Source of the DNA: an uncultured Clostridium sp.
GTDB taxonomy: Bacteria; Bacillota; Clostridia; TANB77; CAG-508
DNA: 64,000 nt
Direction of reading: 5' to 3'
Assembly (NCBI GenBank): GCA_947427205.1
Contig: CANEHB010000001.1
Coordinates: 214,574-278,573 of the forward strand
In this document: positions 38,182 through 46,786 of the stretch, in pieces
Layout: each line of letters opens with the position of its first letter
How positions within the stretch are numbered: the first letter of the stretch is position 1
The notes under the pieces: model-generated
What the model saw: the letters and a program-made list of their open reading frames with translations, nothing else
Databases searched by the model: none
What the model was told of the DNA's origin: nothing
Made by a program: the position numbers and the translations under genes

Positions 38182-38221
38182 AAAGGAGATGTATGATTTA
38201 TCATACAAAAATAGTAATATG
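38182..38221 (+). promoter_or_regulatory. Ribosome binding site with looped-out hairpin before the DAHP synthase gene
   Basis: AAAGGAG (38182-38188), then a 7-bp hairpin TGTATGA / TCATACA with a 4-base loop (38190-38207), then 11 bases and ATG 38219. Folding the hairpin leaves about 12 bases between site and start. The nearer ATG 38189 touches the site. The layout parallels 28125-28165. Confidence 0.55.
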
Positions 38222-39259
38222 GAAAATAATTTAAATATAAATTTCAAAAGAAAATTGCCACTTCCAGAAGAGTTAAAAAAAGAAATGCCACTTTCAGAGG
38301 AAGGTAAAAAAATTAAAGAAAAAAGAGATAAAGAAATAGCAGATGTATTTAGAGGAAAGAGTAATAAATTTATTCTTATAATTGGTCCTTGTTCAGCTGA
38401 TAGAATGGACTCAGTACTTGATTATATAAATCGTCTTGTTCCAGTACAAGAGGAAGTTAAAGATAAAATAATTATTATACCAAGAATATATACAGGGAAA
38501 CCAAGAACTATTGGTGCAGGGTATAAAGGAATGTTTCATCAACCAGATCCTAATAAAGCACCAGATATGTTTGAAGGTATAAAAGCGATTCGTACATTAC
38601 ATAAAAGGGCTATTGAAGAAACAGGATTTTGCTGTGCTGACGAAATGTTGTATCCTGAAAATTATAGATATCTTTCTGACATTTTATCATATGTTGCAGT
38701 AGGTGCACGTTCTGTTGAAAATCAAGAACATCGTCTTGTATCTTCTGGAATTAGCGTTCCAGTTGGTATGAAAAATCCTACAGGAGGAGATCTTTCAATA
38801 ATGTTAAATTCAATTAAAGCAGCACAAGGAAGTCATACATTTCTTTATAGAGGATGGGAAGTAGAATCAAGAGGAAATGATATGGCGCATGCAGTTTTAA
38901 GAGGAAGTGTAGATAAACATGGAAATAATCATACTAATTATCATTATGAAGATTTAATAGAATTATATGATGCATATTGTAATGGAGGATATCAAAATCC
39001 AGCTGTTATTGTTGATACAAATCATGCAAATAGTGGAAAGAAATATTTAGAACAAATAAGAATAGCAAATGAAGTTCTTCATGCAATGCGTCATAGTGAT
39101 AATATTAAGAGTATGGTAAAAGGATTAATGATTGAATCATATATAGAAGATGGATGCCAAAAGCTTGAAGAAGGAACATATGGAAAGTCAATAACAGACC
39201 CATGTCTAGGATGGGAAAAAACTAAAGAACTTATTTTAGGAATTGCAAGACAACTTTAA
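38219..39259 (+). CDS. aroF: DAHP synthase, type I (AroG/AroF-like)
   Basis: 346 residues from ATG 38219; the frame is open to 38168, but only 38219 has a workable ribosome site (through the looped hairpin) and it gives the E. coli AroG length. Condenses PEP and erythrose 4-phosphate, the entry to the shikimate pathway. Motifs: LIIGPCSADRMDS with metal Cys, PRIYTGKPRTIGAGYKG, GARSVENQEHR, VGMKNPTGGD, HANSGKKY and MIESYIEDG. Usual Trp of the family's GPCSIHD is not used to assign feedback type. Placed last but one in the aro cluster. Confidence 0.93.
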   Translation: MENNLNINFKRKLPLPEELKKEMPLSEEGKKIKEKRDKEIADVFRGKSNKFILIIGPCSADRMDSVLDYINRLVPVQEEVKDKIIIIPRIYTGKPRTIGAGYKGMFHQPDPNKAPDMFEGIKAIRTLHKRAIEETGFCCADEMLYPENYRYLSDILSYVAVGARSVENQEHRLVSSGISVPVGMKNPTGGDLSIMLNSIKAAQGSHTFLYRGWEVESRGNDMAHAVLRGSVDKHGNNHTNYHYEDLIELYDAYCNGGYQNPAVIVDTNHANSGKKYLEQIRIANEVLHAMRHSDNIKSMVKGLMIESYIEDGCQKLEEGTYGKSITDPCLGWEKTKELILGIARQL

Positions 39260-39275
39260 GAAATTTAGAAAATAG

Positions 39276-39316
39276 TTTATTTAATAAGAAGTATAGAAAC
39301 TTTCTTGTTAAATAAA
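39276..39316. repeat. AGGAA-TTCCT intergenic hairpin, copy i
   Basis: Stem TTTATTTAATAAGAA / TTCTTGTTAAATAAA, 15 bp with one G-T pair. It differs in sequence from the other copies but keeps pairing. Confidence 0.55.
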
Positions 39317-39355
39317 ATTTTAATAAGAAAAATTTATATAAAAATAGAGGTTTTT

Positions 39356-39817
39356 ATGGAATTAGATTCAGTAAGAAAAGAGTTAAATAAGTATGACAAT
39401 ATAATTAAAAACATGATAGTATTTAGAATGTCACTAATACCAATAGTAGCAGATATAAAAATAAAAAATGATTTACCACTTTTTCAAGGAAAAAGAGAAG
39501 AAGAAATCTATAAAAATATAGAAAACTTTTGTAATGAAAAAGGAATTGCTCCTGATTTAGTAAAAGATATTTATAAACTAATAATTGCAAATGCCTTAAA
39601 AATAGAACATGATATAGTAGATGATTCTAAAAAATCAATTATTAATCAAGATTCAGTAGTACAAAATTTAGAAGACATAAATAAAGAATTTGAAAAATTA
39701 GATAATATTATACAAAAAGAAATACCAGAAATTATATCTAAAATAAGTGAACAATGTGAAGAACTAACATTAAATCAAATATCAACATTATACTATAATA
39801 ATAAAATTAATAGTTAA
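39356..39817 (+). CDS. Chorismate mutase type II-like protein
   Basis: 153 residues from ATG 39356 (AGAGG 6 bases upstream). The first 90 residues resemble the AroQ-type chorismate mutase fold: LDSVRKELNKYDNIIKNMIVFRMSLIPIVADIK, then KREEEIYKNIENFCNEKG. The C-terminal 60 residues are an extra coiled segment. Expected role is chorismate to prephenate for Phe/Tyr. Active-site residues cannot be checked without alignment. Position after the complete chorismate pathway supports the call. Confidence 0.75.
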   Translation: MELDSVRKELNKYDNIIKNMIVFRMSLIPIVADIKIKNDLPLFQGKREEEIYKNIENFCNEKGIAPDLVKDIYKLIIANALKIEHDIVDDSKKSIINQDSVVQNLEDINKEFEKLDNIIQKEIPEIISKISEQCEELTLNQISTLYYNNKINS

Positions 39818-39984
39818 TAGTACAAAACTATATACAGAATAAGAATTTTATATCTTAATATAATTAAAATACAAATAAAAAAATATACGCAGTTTGACTT
39901 TAAGTATGATATGTAGTAAAATAATACAGCAAAGAATTTTATAAAGAATATAAATAGATTAAATAATAAAAGGAGGAATTAATC

Positions 39985-40710
39985 ATGTCAGGACATAGTA
40001 AATGGCATAACATTCAAGCAAAAAAGGGAAAAGCTGATGCAGCAAGAGGAAAAATATTCACAAAATTAGGAAGAGAATTATTAATAGCGGTTAAACAAGG
40101 TGGACCTGATCCTGCTGGTAATTCAAAATTAAAAGATGTTATAGCAAAATGTAAAGCTAATAACATGCCTAATGATACAATTAATAATGCTATAAAGAAA
40201 GCATCAGGAGCAGGAAGCAATGAATCATATGAAGAAATTACATATGAAGGATATGGGCCAAATGGAGTAGCAGTAATTGTTAATGCTTCAACAGATAATA
40301 AAAATAGAACAGCAGCAGATGTAAGACATGTATTTGATAAAGCAGGTGGAAATTTAGGAACAACAGGTTGTGTGTCATATATGTTTGAGAAAAAAGGTGT
40401 AATAGTTATAGAAAAAGCAGAATGTACTTTAAGTGAAGATGATTTAATGATGATGGCTATTGAGGCAGGTGCAGAAGATTTTGCAGCTGAAGAAGAAGTA
40501 TATCAAATAACAACAGCACCTAGTGATTTTACACAAGTTACTGAAAGCTTATCAAATAGTAATTTAACATTTTTAGAAGCAGGAGTTCAAATGGTACCAA
40601 GTACATATGTATCATTAGATGAAAAAGGATCTGAAAAGATGCAAAGATTACTTGATAATCTTGAAGATTTAGATGATGTTTTAGAAGTTTTCCATAACTG
40701 GGAAGAATAA
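39985..40710 (+). CDS. yebC: YebC/PmpR-family protein
   Basis: 241 residues, ATG after AAAAGGAGGAATTAATC. Begins with [20 protein letters not shown], diagnostic of the family. Members were described as transcription regulators and more recently as factors that relieve ribosome stalling at proline stretches. Motifs [13 protein letters not shown] and [12 protein letters not shown] are intact. Has its own terminator. Confidence 0.95.
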   Translation: MSGHSKWHNIQAKKGKADAARGKIFTKLGRELLIAVKQGGPDPAGNSKLKDVIAKCKANNMPNDTINNAIKKASGAGSNESYEEITYEGYGPNGVAVIVNASTDNKNRTAADVRHVFDKAGGNLGTTGCVSYMFEKKGVIVIEKAECTLSEDDLMMMAIEAGAEDFAAEEEVYQITTAPSDFTQVTESLSNSNLTFLEAGVQMVPSTYVSLDEKGSEKMQRLLDNLEDLDDVLEVFHNWEE

Positions 40711-40734
40711 TTGAATTATAAAATTTATTAAGTT

Positions 40735-40782
40735 AAAAGCAATTATATATATTAGAAGGATAATATATATAATTGCTTTTTT
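40735..40782 (+). terminator. Terminator of yebC
   Basis: 19-bp stem AAAAGCAATTATATATATT / AATATATATAATTGCTTTT, 8-base loop, T-run. Confidence 0.9.
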
Positions 40783-40990
40783 AGTTATATAAAGAAATGA
40801 TGTGAATGATTCAGTAAAGTTTTATTCTTGCGCATAATAAATATTGTGTGCTTTTGTTCTTAATTTTATAAACAAATTGTAAATAAAATCTTAGAACTTC
40901 TTTTAATTTTGAATAAAAAAACAAAAATGTAGGAAAATATTTGTAAATAAAAAGAAAGGAAATGTTTGATACATTTTAGGTGAAATTTTT

Positions 40991-41869
40991 ATGTTTTTTA
41001 GAACTGATATGGCAGTGGAGAGAAGAGATTTATATAGAACTGCAAATAAGTTAGAAGATGAAATTAAAGGAATTGAATGTGAAGAAGAAAAGATAGATGA
41101 CATTACTATTACAAGAGTAAAAATTACTAATGAAGATGGAGAGAGAGCTTTAGATAAAAGACGAGGAAATTATGTAACAATAGATGTTAAGAGAATTAAT
41201 AACATTACAACAGAGAAAGAAGAACAAATCATAGATACATTTTCTAAAGAATTGAATAATATTATAGGAAAACATGTAAATAAAAATGAGGAAATTTTAA
41301 TAGTAGGACTTGGAAATTTATATTCAACACCAGATTCATTAGGGTCAAAAGTTGTTCAAAATATTGAAATAACAAGACATATAAAAATATATTTACCTAA
41401 TGCTATTGATAAAAATACAAGAAGTGTTAGTGCAATAACACCAGGTGTTTTAGGAACTACTGGTATTGAAACTGTTGAAATAGTAAGAGGAATTGTTGAT
41501 AATATAAAACCTAAACTTGTTATAGCAATAGATAGTTTATGTTCAAAAAATATTGATAGAATAAATAAATCTATACAAATTTCTGATACTGGTATTGTTC
41601 CAGGTGGTGGAGTTGGAAATCGACAAGCAGAACTTTCAGAAAGAACTTTAAATATACCAGTTATAAGTGTTGGAATACCAACAGTGCTAGATGCAGCAAC
41701 AATAGTTATAGATACATTAAATGCATGTGATATGATAATAGATGAAAATGAAATTGTAGATAAAATGAAATTAAATAATTTTAATTTTATAGTTACACCA
41801 AAAGAAATTGACTCATTAATAGAGAATATGACAAATATTGTTTCAGAAGGAATAAATATGAGTTTATAA
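40991..41869 (+). CDS. gpr: GPR endopeptidase (germination protease)
   Basis: 292 residues, ATG after TAGGTGAAATTTTT. Degrades small acid-soluble spore proteins during germination; made as a zymogen with an N-terminal propeptide. Family marks are RTDMAVERRDLYR near the start, RRGNYVTIDVKRI, VGLGNLYSTPDSLGSKVV, SAITPGVLGTTGIET and VPGGGVGNRQAELSERTLNIPVISVGIPTVLDA. Sporulating cells express it in the forespore; I could not confirm a sigma-G promoter by eye. Confidence 0.95.
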   Translation: MFFRTDMAVERRDLYRTANKLEDEIKGIECEEEKIDDITITRVKITNEDGERALDKRRGNYVTIDVKRINNITTEKEEQIIDTFSKELNNIIGKHVNKNEEILIVGLGNLYSTPDSLGSKVVQNIEITRHIKIYLPNAIDKNTRSVSAITPGVLGTTGIETVEIVRGIVDNIKPKLVIAIDSLCSKNIDRINKSIQISDTGIVPGGGVGNRQAELSERTLNIPVISVGIPTVLDAATIVIDTLNACDMIIDENEIVDKMKLNNFNFIVTPKEIDSLIENMTNIVSEGINMSL

Positions 41870-41946
41870 AAAATAAACACATTAATTCAAAAAAATGAAT
41901 ACTATAGATTGAAAATTATTGTTGAGAGAAAAGGAGTATTTTTTAG

Positions 41947-42441
41947 GTGAAGTCAATTTGCATAAAAACTGTTAGTGAAGAAAAAATAGAGTATTTACTA
42001 GAAAAGCTAGAAGAATTACCTATTAATATGTATATTTCTAACTACAGATTCAAAACGTATGAAAATTTGATAATACATTATACTGAATCAGAATATATTG
42101 ATGAATTTTATGAAGCAATTAGTGTTGTAATTAAAAAGTGTATAGAGCATTTTTATGAAGAAGAGTTAATAAATAAAAACGTTGAAAAAAATTATTTTTA
42201 TTTAAGTGCAATAGAAAGAAAATACATTGAGGAAATAACCAGAAAAATATTAGAATTACCTGATGAAAAAATTGGCTTTAAAAATGATATTTTAAAAAAC
42301 ACTATAAAAGATTATTTACTAGAAAATAAAAAAATAGTTTTAGAAGGATTTGTAAACTTTAGAATAAAAAAATACAAAGAATTGTTAGAAAAAATAGTAG
42401 AAGTTTCTGTATTTAGCTATTTAGATTTAATAACTTTTTAA
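41947..42441 (+). CDS. YtxC-like sporulation protein, short form
   Basis: 164 residues from GTG 41947 (AAGGAG 12 bases upstream). The C-terminal part SAIERKYIEEITRKILE, LKNTIKDYLLENKKIVLEGFVNFRIKKYKELLEKIVE matches the YtxC family, annotated as putative sporulation protein. Family members I know are clearly longer (about 270-300 residues) at both ends; here the frame stops soon after the conserved NFRIKKY. No frameshift that would extend it is visible. Function unknown. Confidence 0.6.
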   Translation: MKSICIKTVSEEKIEYLLEKLEELPINMYISNYRFKTYENLIIHYTESEYIDEFYEAISVVIKKCIEHFYEEELINKNVEKNYFYLSAIERKYIEEITRKILELPDEKIGFKNDILKNTIKDYLLENKKIVLEGFVNFRIKKYKELLEKIVEVSVFSYLDLITF

Positions 42442-42593
42442 TTAAATAAATAAATTAAAGTGTTAATATATCAAGAAAATAGTTTAGAATTAAAATAATT
42501 AGATAGTATTAACGAAAATGCAAACTAAAAAATAAAGTATTGAAAAAAAATAAATTTTATAGTAAAGTATAATACAGAAAAGAGGTGCAGAAT

Positions 42594-43034
42594 ATGTTAA
42601 AAGAAAAATTAATGGACGATTTAAAAGTAGCAATGAGAGATAAAAATGAAATAAGAAAAAATGCAATTCAAATGGTAAGAGCTGCAATTTTACAAATCGA
42701 AAAAGATAAAGGTATCACAGTAGAAGATGAAAAAATAATCGAAATAATTGCAAAAGAAGTAAAAGGGAAAAAAGATGCTCTTGTTGATTTTGAAAAAGGT
42801 GGAAGAGATGATTTGATTTCTCAAACTAACGAAGAAATAGGAATATTACAAGAATATTTACCAAAGCAATTATCAAAAGAAGAAATAAAAGTAGAATTAG
42901 AAAAAGTTATAATAGATATAGGAGCTACATCAATTAAAGATATGGGAGCTGTTATGAAAGAAGCAAAAGCAAGAATTGGAGCAGCAGCTGATGGAAGAAC
43001 AATAAATGAAGTTGTAAAAGAACTATTAAATTAA
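42594..43034 (+). CDS. yqeY: GatB/YqeY domain protein
   Basis: 146 residues from ATG 42594, behind AGAGGTGCAGAAT. Shares the tRNA-binding tail domain of GatB: KEKLMDDLKVAMRDKNEIRKNAIQMVRAAI, then LQEYLPKQLSKEEI and MKEAKARIGAAADGRTINEVVKELL. Role unclear; it may assist amidotransferases. The TraX-like gene follows 10 bases later. Confidence 0.92.
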   Translation: MLKEKLMDDLKVAMRDKNEIRKNAIQMVRAAILQIEKDKGITVEDEKIIEIIAKEVKGKKDALVDFEKGGRDDLISQTNEEIGILQEYLPKQLSKEEIKVELEKVIIDIGATSIKDMGAVMKEAKARIGAAADGRTINEVVKELLN

Positions 43035-43044
43035 GGAAAATAGT

Positions 43045-43716
43045 ATGACAGGTTTTATAATAAAAATAATTGCCTGCTTAACAATGATATTAGATCATAT
43101 AAAATATGCAATTCCAATTACAGATAACTATTTTACTCAGTATTTAGGTAGAATATCATTTCCATTATTTGCTTTTTTAATTACAGAAGGATATGTTCAT
43201 ACAAGTAATTTAAAAAAATATTATAAAAGACTTATAATATTTGCGCTTATTTCACAAATTCCTTTTATGTTATTTAGAACATTAGTAGGAAAGTGGCAAA
43301 TGCTTAATATAATGTTTACATTATTATTAGGTTTAACAGCAATACTTATATATGACAAATGGAAAAATAAATTTATATCATGTTTAGCAGTAATATTAAT
43401 AATTTATTCAGGAAAAATATTAAGTGTAGATTATGGCTGGTGGGGAGTAGCAATTATATTTGTAATATATTTATTTAGAGATAAGAAAATATTATTAACT
43501 ATTTCCTATATAGTTTTGACAATAGTATATTATTATTTAATATTCGGAAATGTATTATTAAAAATAAGAAATATGTTTTATTTAATATATACAATAGTAC
43601 CTATTATTTTTATATTGCTATATAATGGAAAACAGGGAAGAAAAATAAAATACTTTTTCTATGCATTTTACCCTGTACATATGATAGTTTTATATATAAT
43701 AAATTATTTAATTTAA
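43045..43716 (+). CDS. TraX-family membrane protein
   Basis: 223 residues, about seven to eight membrane helices. Opens with IIKIIACLTMILDHIKYAI and LGRISFPLFAFLITEGYVHTSNLKKYYKRL, the hallmarks of PF05857. TraX itself acetylates F-pilin, but chromosomal Firmicute members have unknown targets; they may be acyltransferases. Contains TTC GGA at 43543-43548, one of the in-phase controls for the CGG analysis. Confidence 0.88.
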   Translation: MTGFIIKIIACLTMILDHIKYAIPITDNYFTQYLGRISFPLFAFLITEGYVHTSNLKKYYKRLIIFALISQIPFMLFRTLVGKWQMLNIMFTLLLGLTAILIYDKWKNKFISCLAVILIIYSGKILSVDYGWWGVAIIFVIYLFRDKKILLTISYIVLTIVYYYLIFGNVLLKIRNMFYLIYTIVPIIFILLYNGKQGRKIKYFFYAFYPVHMIVLYIINYLI

Positions 43717-43786
43717 AATGATGAGCATACTACTTTTATTTATACTATAGAAAAACTTTTAGTTTAAATTTATGATAATAAAAAAT

Positions 43787-43814
43787 AAACTCTTCCGAAT
43801 TTTGGAAGAGTTTT
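43787..43814. terminator. Bidirectional terminator between the traX-like gene and the GT4 gene
   Basis: AAACTCTTCC / GGAAGAGTTT, 7-base loop, A-run before and T-run after, between convergent genes. Confidence 0.88.
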
Positions 43815-43834
43815 ACTTTTTTTATATTAAATTT

Positions 43835-45121
43835 CTATGCATAAGCTTGACGACTTTTTTTGAAAGAAAGCAAATTTGTAATCTCATTTGATTTTTTGAT
43901 TTCTTTTTGAGCTTCTTCTTGAGCAATTTGTTTGGCTTGACGATTTGCCATTGTTTCACAAATTGCTTTTTCATAAGCTAAATGTGTATTATCAGCGATC
44001 TTTGTCCAATTATATTCAGCTTTAACTTTTGCTTTAGCATTTTGAGTAACTGTATCACAAAGTTTTGGATCAAATAATAATGAAAGAATTGAATCTGCAA
44101 GTGAATTAGGATTTCCAGCATAACTTTTCATACCATTTATTCCATGATCAACAATTTCATTCAATCCACCAATATCTGATACAACTACAGGTGTTCCTGA
44201 AAGCATAGCTTCAAGAGCAACAATTCCAAAAGGTTCATAAGTACTAGGGAATACTGAAATATCTGCACATTTATACATTTTTTGAACATCTTTTGATGCT
44301 AAGTGCCCTGTAAAATAAACTTTATTTCCAAGTCCTAAACTATTTACTTGTGCTTTAAGTTCATCAAGCATACCACCTTTACCAGCTATTATTAATTTTG
44401 AGTCATGATAATTGGCAAGTATTTTAGGCATTGCAGATATAAGTGTTTGAATTCCTTTTTCATAAACAAGTCTACCTATAAAAAGAATTATTTTTTCATT
44501 ATCCATTGCAAATTTTCTTCTAAAATCATAGTCTTTTTGAACATCATTGAAAAGATTTAAGTTAACTCCATTAGGAATAACATTTATCTTTTCATATGGA
44601 AGACCAAATAATCTTTGTAATTCATTTTTCATATAATTACTATTAACAATAACTTCTGAAGATTCATATGTAAGCATCCATTCTGTATCATTAATATATT
44701 TTTGCATATCATCATGAATACCACTGTTTCTACCAGCTTCTGTAGCGTGTATTGTAGAAACTAAAGGTGTATTATAAGCATATTTTAAAGTTTTTCCGGC
44801 ATATGCTGTAAGCCAGTCATGTGCATGTATAACATCAAAGTTTCCTTTTTCAGAAATGATTTCTCCAACTTTTGCTATCATATTAAAATTAAGTTGCATA
44901 ACCCAATCAATAAAATTGTTAGAAGATATCATGAAATTATCAACTCTATAAACATCTACACCGTCATCATCTTCGTAGTAAGGTACATTACCATCCCTAT
45001 AAGTTACAACAGTAACTTCATAACCTTCATTTACTAATTTGTGAGATAAGTCATGTACAACTCTTGCGATACCTCCTACAACTCTTGGTGGATATTCCCA
45101 TGATAGCATTAAAATTTTCAT
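43835..45121 (-). CDS. Family 4 glycosyltransferase (glycogen synthase-like)
   Basis: 428 residues on the minus strand, ATG 45121 after AAAGGAGTACTTTTAAAG. GT-B fold: MLSWEYPPRVVGGIARVVHDL at the start, IHAHDWLTAYAG, VIPNGVNL, FIGRLVYEKGIQTLISA and PSTYEPFGIVALEAMLSGTPVV (the E-x7-E donor site). Likely an alpha-glucan/glycogen synthase of the clostridial type. It is divergent from the DUF4912 and GH57 genes, which supports a glucan-storage role. C-terminal 40 residues are charged. Confidence 0.85.
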   Translation of the reverse strand: MKILMLSWEYPPRVVGGIARVVHDLSHKLVNEGYEVTVVTYRDGNVPYYEDDDGVDVYRVDNFMISSNNFIDWVMQLNFNMIAKVGEIISEKGNFDVIHAHDWLTAYAGKTLKYAYNTPLVSTIHATEAGRNSGIHDDMQKYINDTEWMLTYESSEVIVNSNYMKNELQRLFGLPYEKINVIPNGVNLNLFNDVQKDYDFRRKFAMDNEKIILFIGRLVYEKGIQTLISAMPKILANYHDSKLIIAGKGGMLDELKAQVNSLGLGNKVYFTGHLASKDVQKMYKCADISVFPSTYEPFGIVALEAMLSGTPVVVSDIGGLNEIVDHGINGMKSYAGNPNSLADSILSLLFDPKLCDTVTQNAKAKVKAEYNWTKIADNTHLAYEKAICETMANRQAKQIAQEEAQKEIKKSNEITNLLSFKKSRQAYA

Positions 45122-45492
45122 TCTTTAAAAGTACTCCTTTCGATAATCTTTAGTTAATAAAAAATAAAAATAAAAAATGTTGTCAAGTCTTTTCTAAAAA
45201 ATGTAAATGATTTAAAAGCCTTGAGTCTCTTGAATTTAAAGTTTTAATATTTTTTATAATTTCTTTGTATATTGTATATAAAAAAATACCAAAAGTAAAC
45301 AGCTTTTTACAAAAAAATCCTTAAAAATACATAACATTTTGATTACAAATGTAACAAATGAAATAAATTTGTAAAAAAAGAAAATTTCTATTGAAGTTTT
45401 AGAATATTACAGATATAATATAAAATATTACGAAATTGAGAAATTAAAAAATAAAAAATATGTATAAAATACTAAGGAGGAGAATGTAAAAA
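45122..45492. other. Divergent intergenic region between glucan genes
   Basis: No gene. It must carry promoters for both directions. On the minus strand TTGACA (45186-45181) is a possible -35 box for the GT4 gene. The + side ends with AAGGAGGAG before the DUF4912 gene. No operator is evident. Confidence 0.5.
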
Positions 45493-46713
45493 ATGCCAAA
45501 AAAAGAAGATTCTAAAGAAACTTTAGAAAAAGAATCAAAGAAAGTTAGTCAAAATAGAAAAAATACTTCTACAAGAAAAGTAAAAGATAAAGTTGGAAGT
45601 TCTCCTTTGACTACAGAGAAAACTAAAAAAGCAACTCCTCCAAAAGTAGAAAAAGAGGTTAAGAAAAAATCTAGTAGTAAAAAAGAAACTAAAAATAATG
45701 TAAAAACTGAAAGCAAAAAATCTACAAAAAAAGCTTCAGATAGTAAAGTAGTAAAGCTTAAAGATAATAAAAAAAATGCTACAACTAAAAAAACAGCAGA
45801 AAAAAATGTAGACCAAAAAACAGTTACCAAAAAAGAAACAACTAAAAAAGTAAAAGATATAGAAAAAGATACTAAAACAAAATCTGTTAAAAAGCTATCA
45901 AAAGATATTAAAAAAATCGAAAGCAATGAACCAGAAAAAAAGATTGATGAAGAAACAGTAATAGAGAAAATTAAGAATTTTATTGCAAAAATTGCAGCAA
46001 TGCAAGAAGAAGCAGGAAGAGAAGAAATAGATAAAAAAGAAAGCAAAGAAAAGAAAAAGATTCTTAAGAAAAAAGAAACACAAAAAATACAATATAGTTT
46101 AGAATATTATGATTTAGTTTATAGATATAATGAAACAATAGTAAAAATACTTGCACAAACACCAAAGAGATTATTTGTATATTGGGATATATCAGATAGT
46201 GATAGACAAAGATATACACAAACTTTTGGAGAAGACTTTTTTGAAAAAACTTATCCAGTATTATTAGTATATAATGAAGATAGAAAATATGTAAAAGAAG
46301 TAGCAGTAAATGATTTTGCAAACAGTTGGTACATAGATATTCAAGATTCAAAGAATAAATACATAATACAATTAGGAAGAAAATTTAGACAAATTCCAAA
46401 TGATATCAATATGACAAAAGTAATGGAAGAAGATATAATTTTAAAAACAGATTACTTGCCACTTGCTAATTCTAATCAATTAGAAACACCAAATGATCAT
46501 GTTTTATTAGAGAGTTTACCAAGATTTATAACATTTAGAAATGTAAAAACAAATGAAGAATTAGTAAAAGGAATAGGTGATTTTAAAGATGCATTTGGAA
46601 ACAATTATAGTGTAGACGGATTTTATAATGAACAATATAAAGATGAGATTTCAGAGGGTATGTTTGATATGGCAAATCCATCATCAAATCTTTCAAGTTC
46701 AAGTTTTAAATAA
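45493..46713 (+). CDS. DUF4912 protein with long Lys-rich N-terminus
   Basis: 406 residues, ATG after AAGGAGGAGAATGTAAAAA. Residues 1-150 are a low-complexity Lys/Thr/Ser region (KKSSSKKETKNN, KKSTKKASD), likely disordered and nucleic-acid- or glucan-binding by charge. Residues about 195-300 are a DUF4912 domain (YYDLVYRYNETIVKILAQTP, RLFVYWDIS, WYIDIQDSKNKYIIQLG). Such domains often lie next to GH57 branching enzymes, as here, and may bind glucan. Function unknown. Confidence 0.8.
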   Translation: MPKKEDSKETLEKESKKVSQNRKNTSTRKVKDKVGSSPLTTEKTKKATPPKVEKEVKKKSSSKKETKNNVKTESKKSTKKASDSKVVKLKDNKKNATTKKTAEKNVDQKTVTKKETTKKVKDIEKDTKTKSVKKLSKDIKKIESNEPEKKIDEETVIEKIKNFIAKIAAMQEEAGREEIDKKESKEKKKILKKKETQKIQYSLEYYDLVYRYNETIVKILAQTPKRLFVYWDISDSDRQRYTQTFGEDFFEKTYPVLLVYNEDRKYVKEVAVNDFANSWYIDIQDSKNKYIIQLGRKFRQIPNDINMTKVMEEDIILKTDYLPLANSNQLETPNDHVLLESLPRFITFRNVKTNEELVKGIGDFKDAFGNNYSVDGFYNEQYKDEISEGMFDMANPSSNLSSSSFK

Positions 46714-46786
46714 ATTAATGTAAGAATTAATTTGAATTTAAGAGTGTAAAATTGTGCTTTTAAAGTTTTTGAAAGGAAAATAATAA

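Noticed and set aside
38193..38234. 13-codon leader ORF (MIYHTKIVIWKII) before the DAHP synthase start
   Set aside because: It has a ribosome site 4 bases away and overlaps ATG 38219, but it carries only one Tyr and one Trp, lacks terminator/antiterminator arms, and the same stretch is better explained by the looping hairpin.
41356..41880. 174-codon minus-strand frame opposite gpr
   Set aside because: Shadow of a well-conserved protease gene, no ribosome site, hydrophobic low-quality composition.
45549..46046. 165-codon minus-strand frame opposite the Lys-rich DUF4912 gene
   Set aside because: Leu/Phe/Ser-rich mirror of Lys-rich coding sequence; no start signals.
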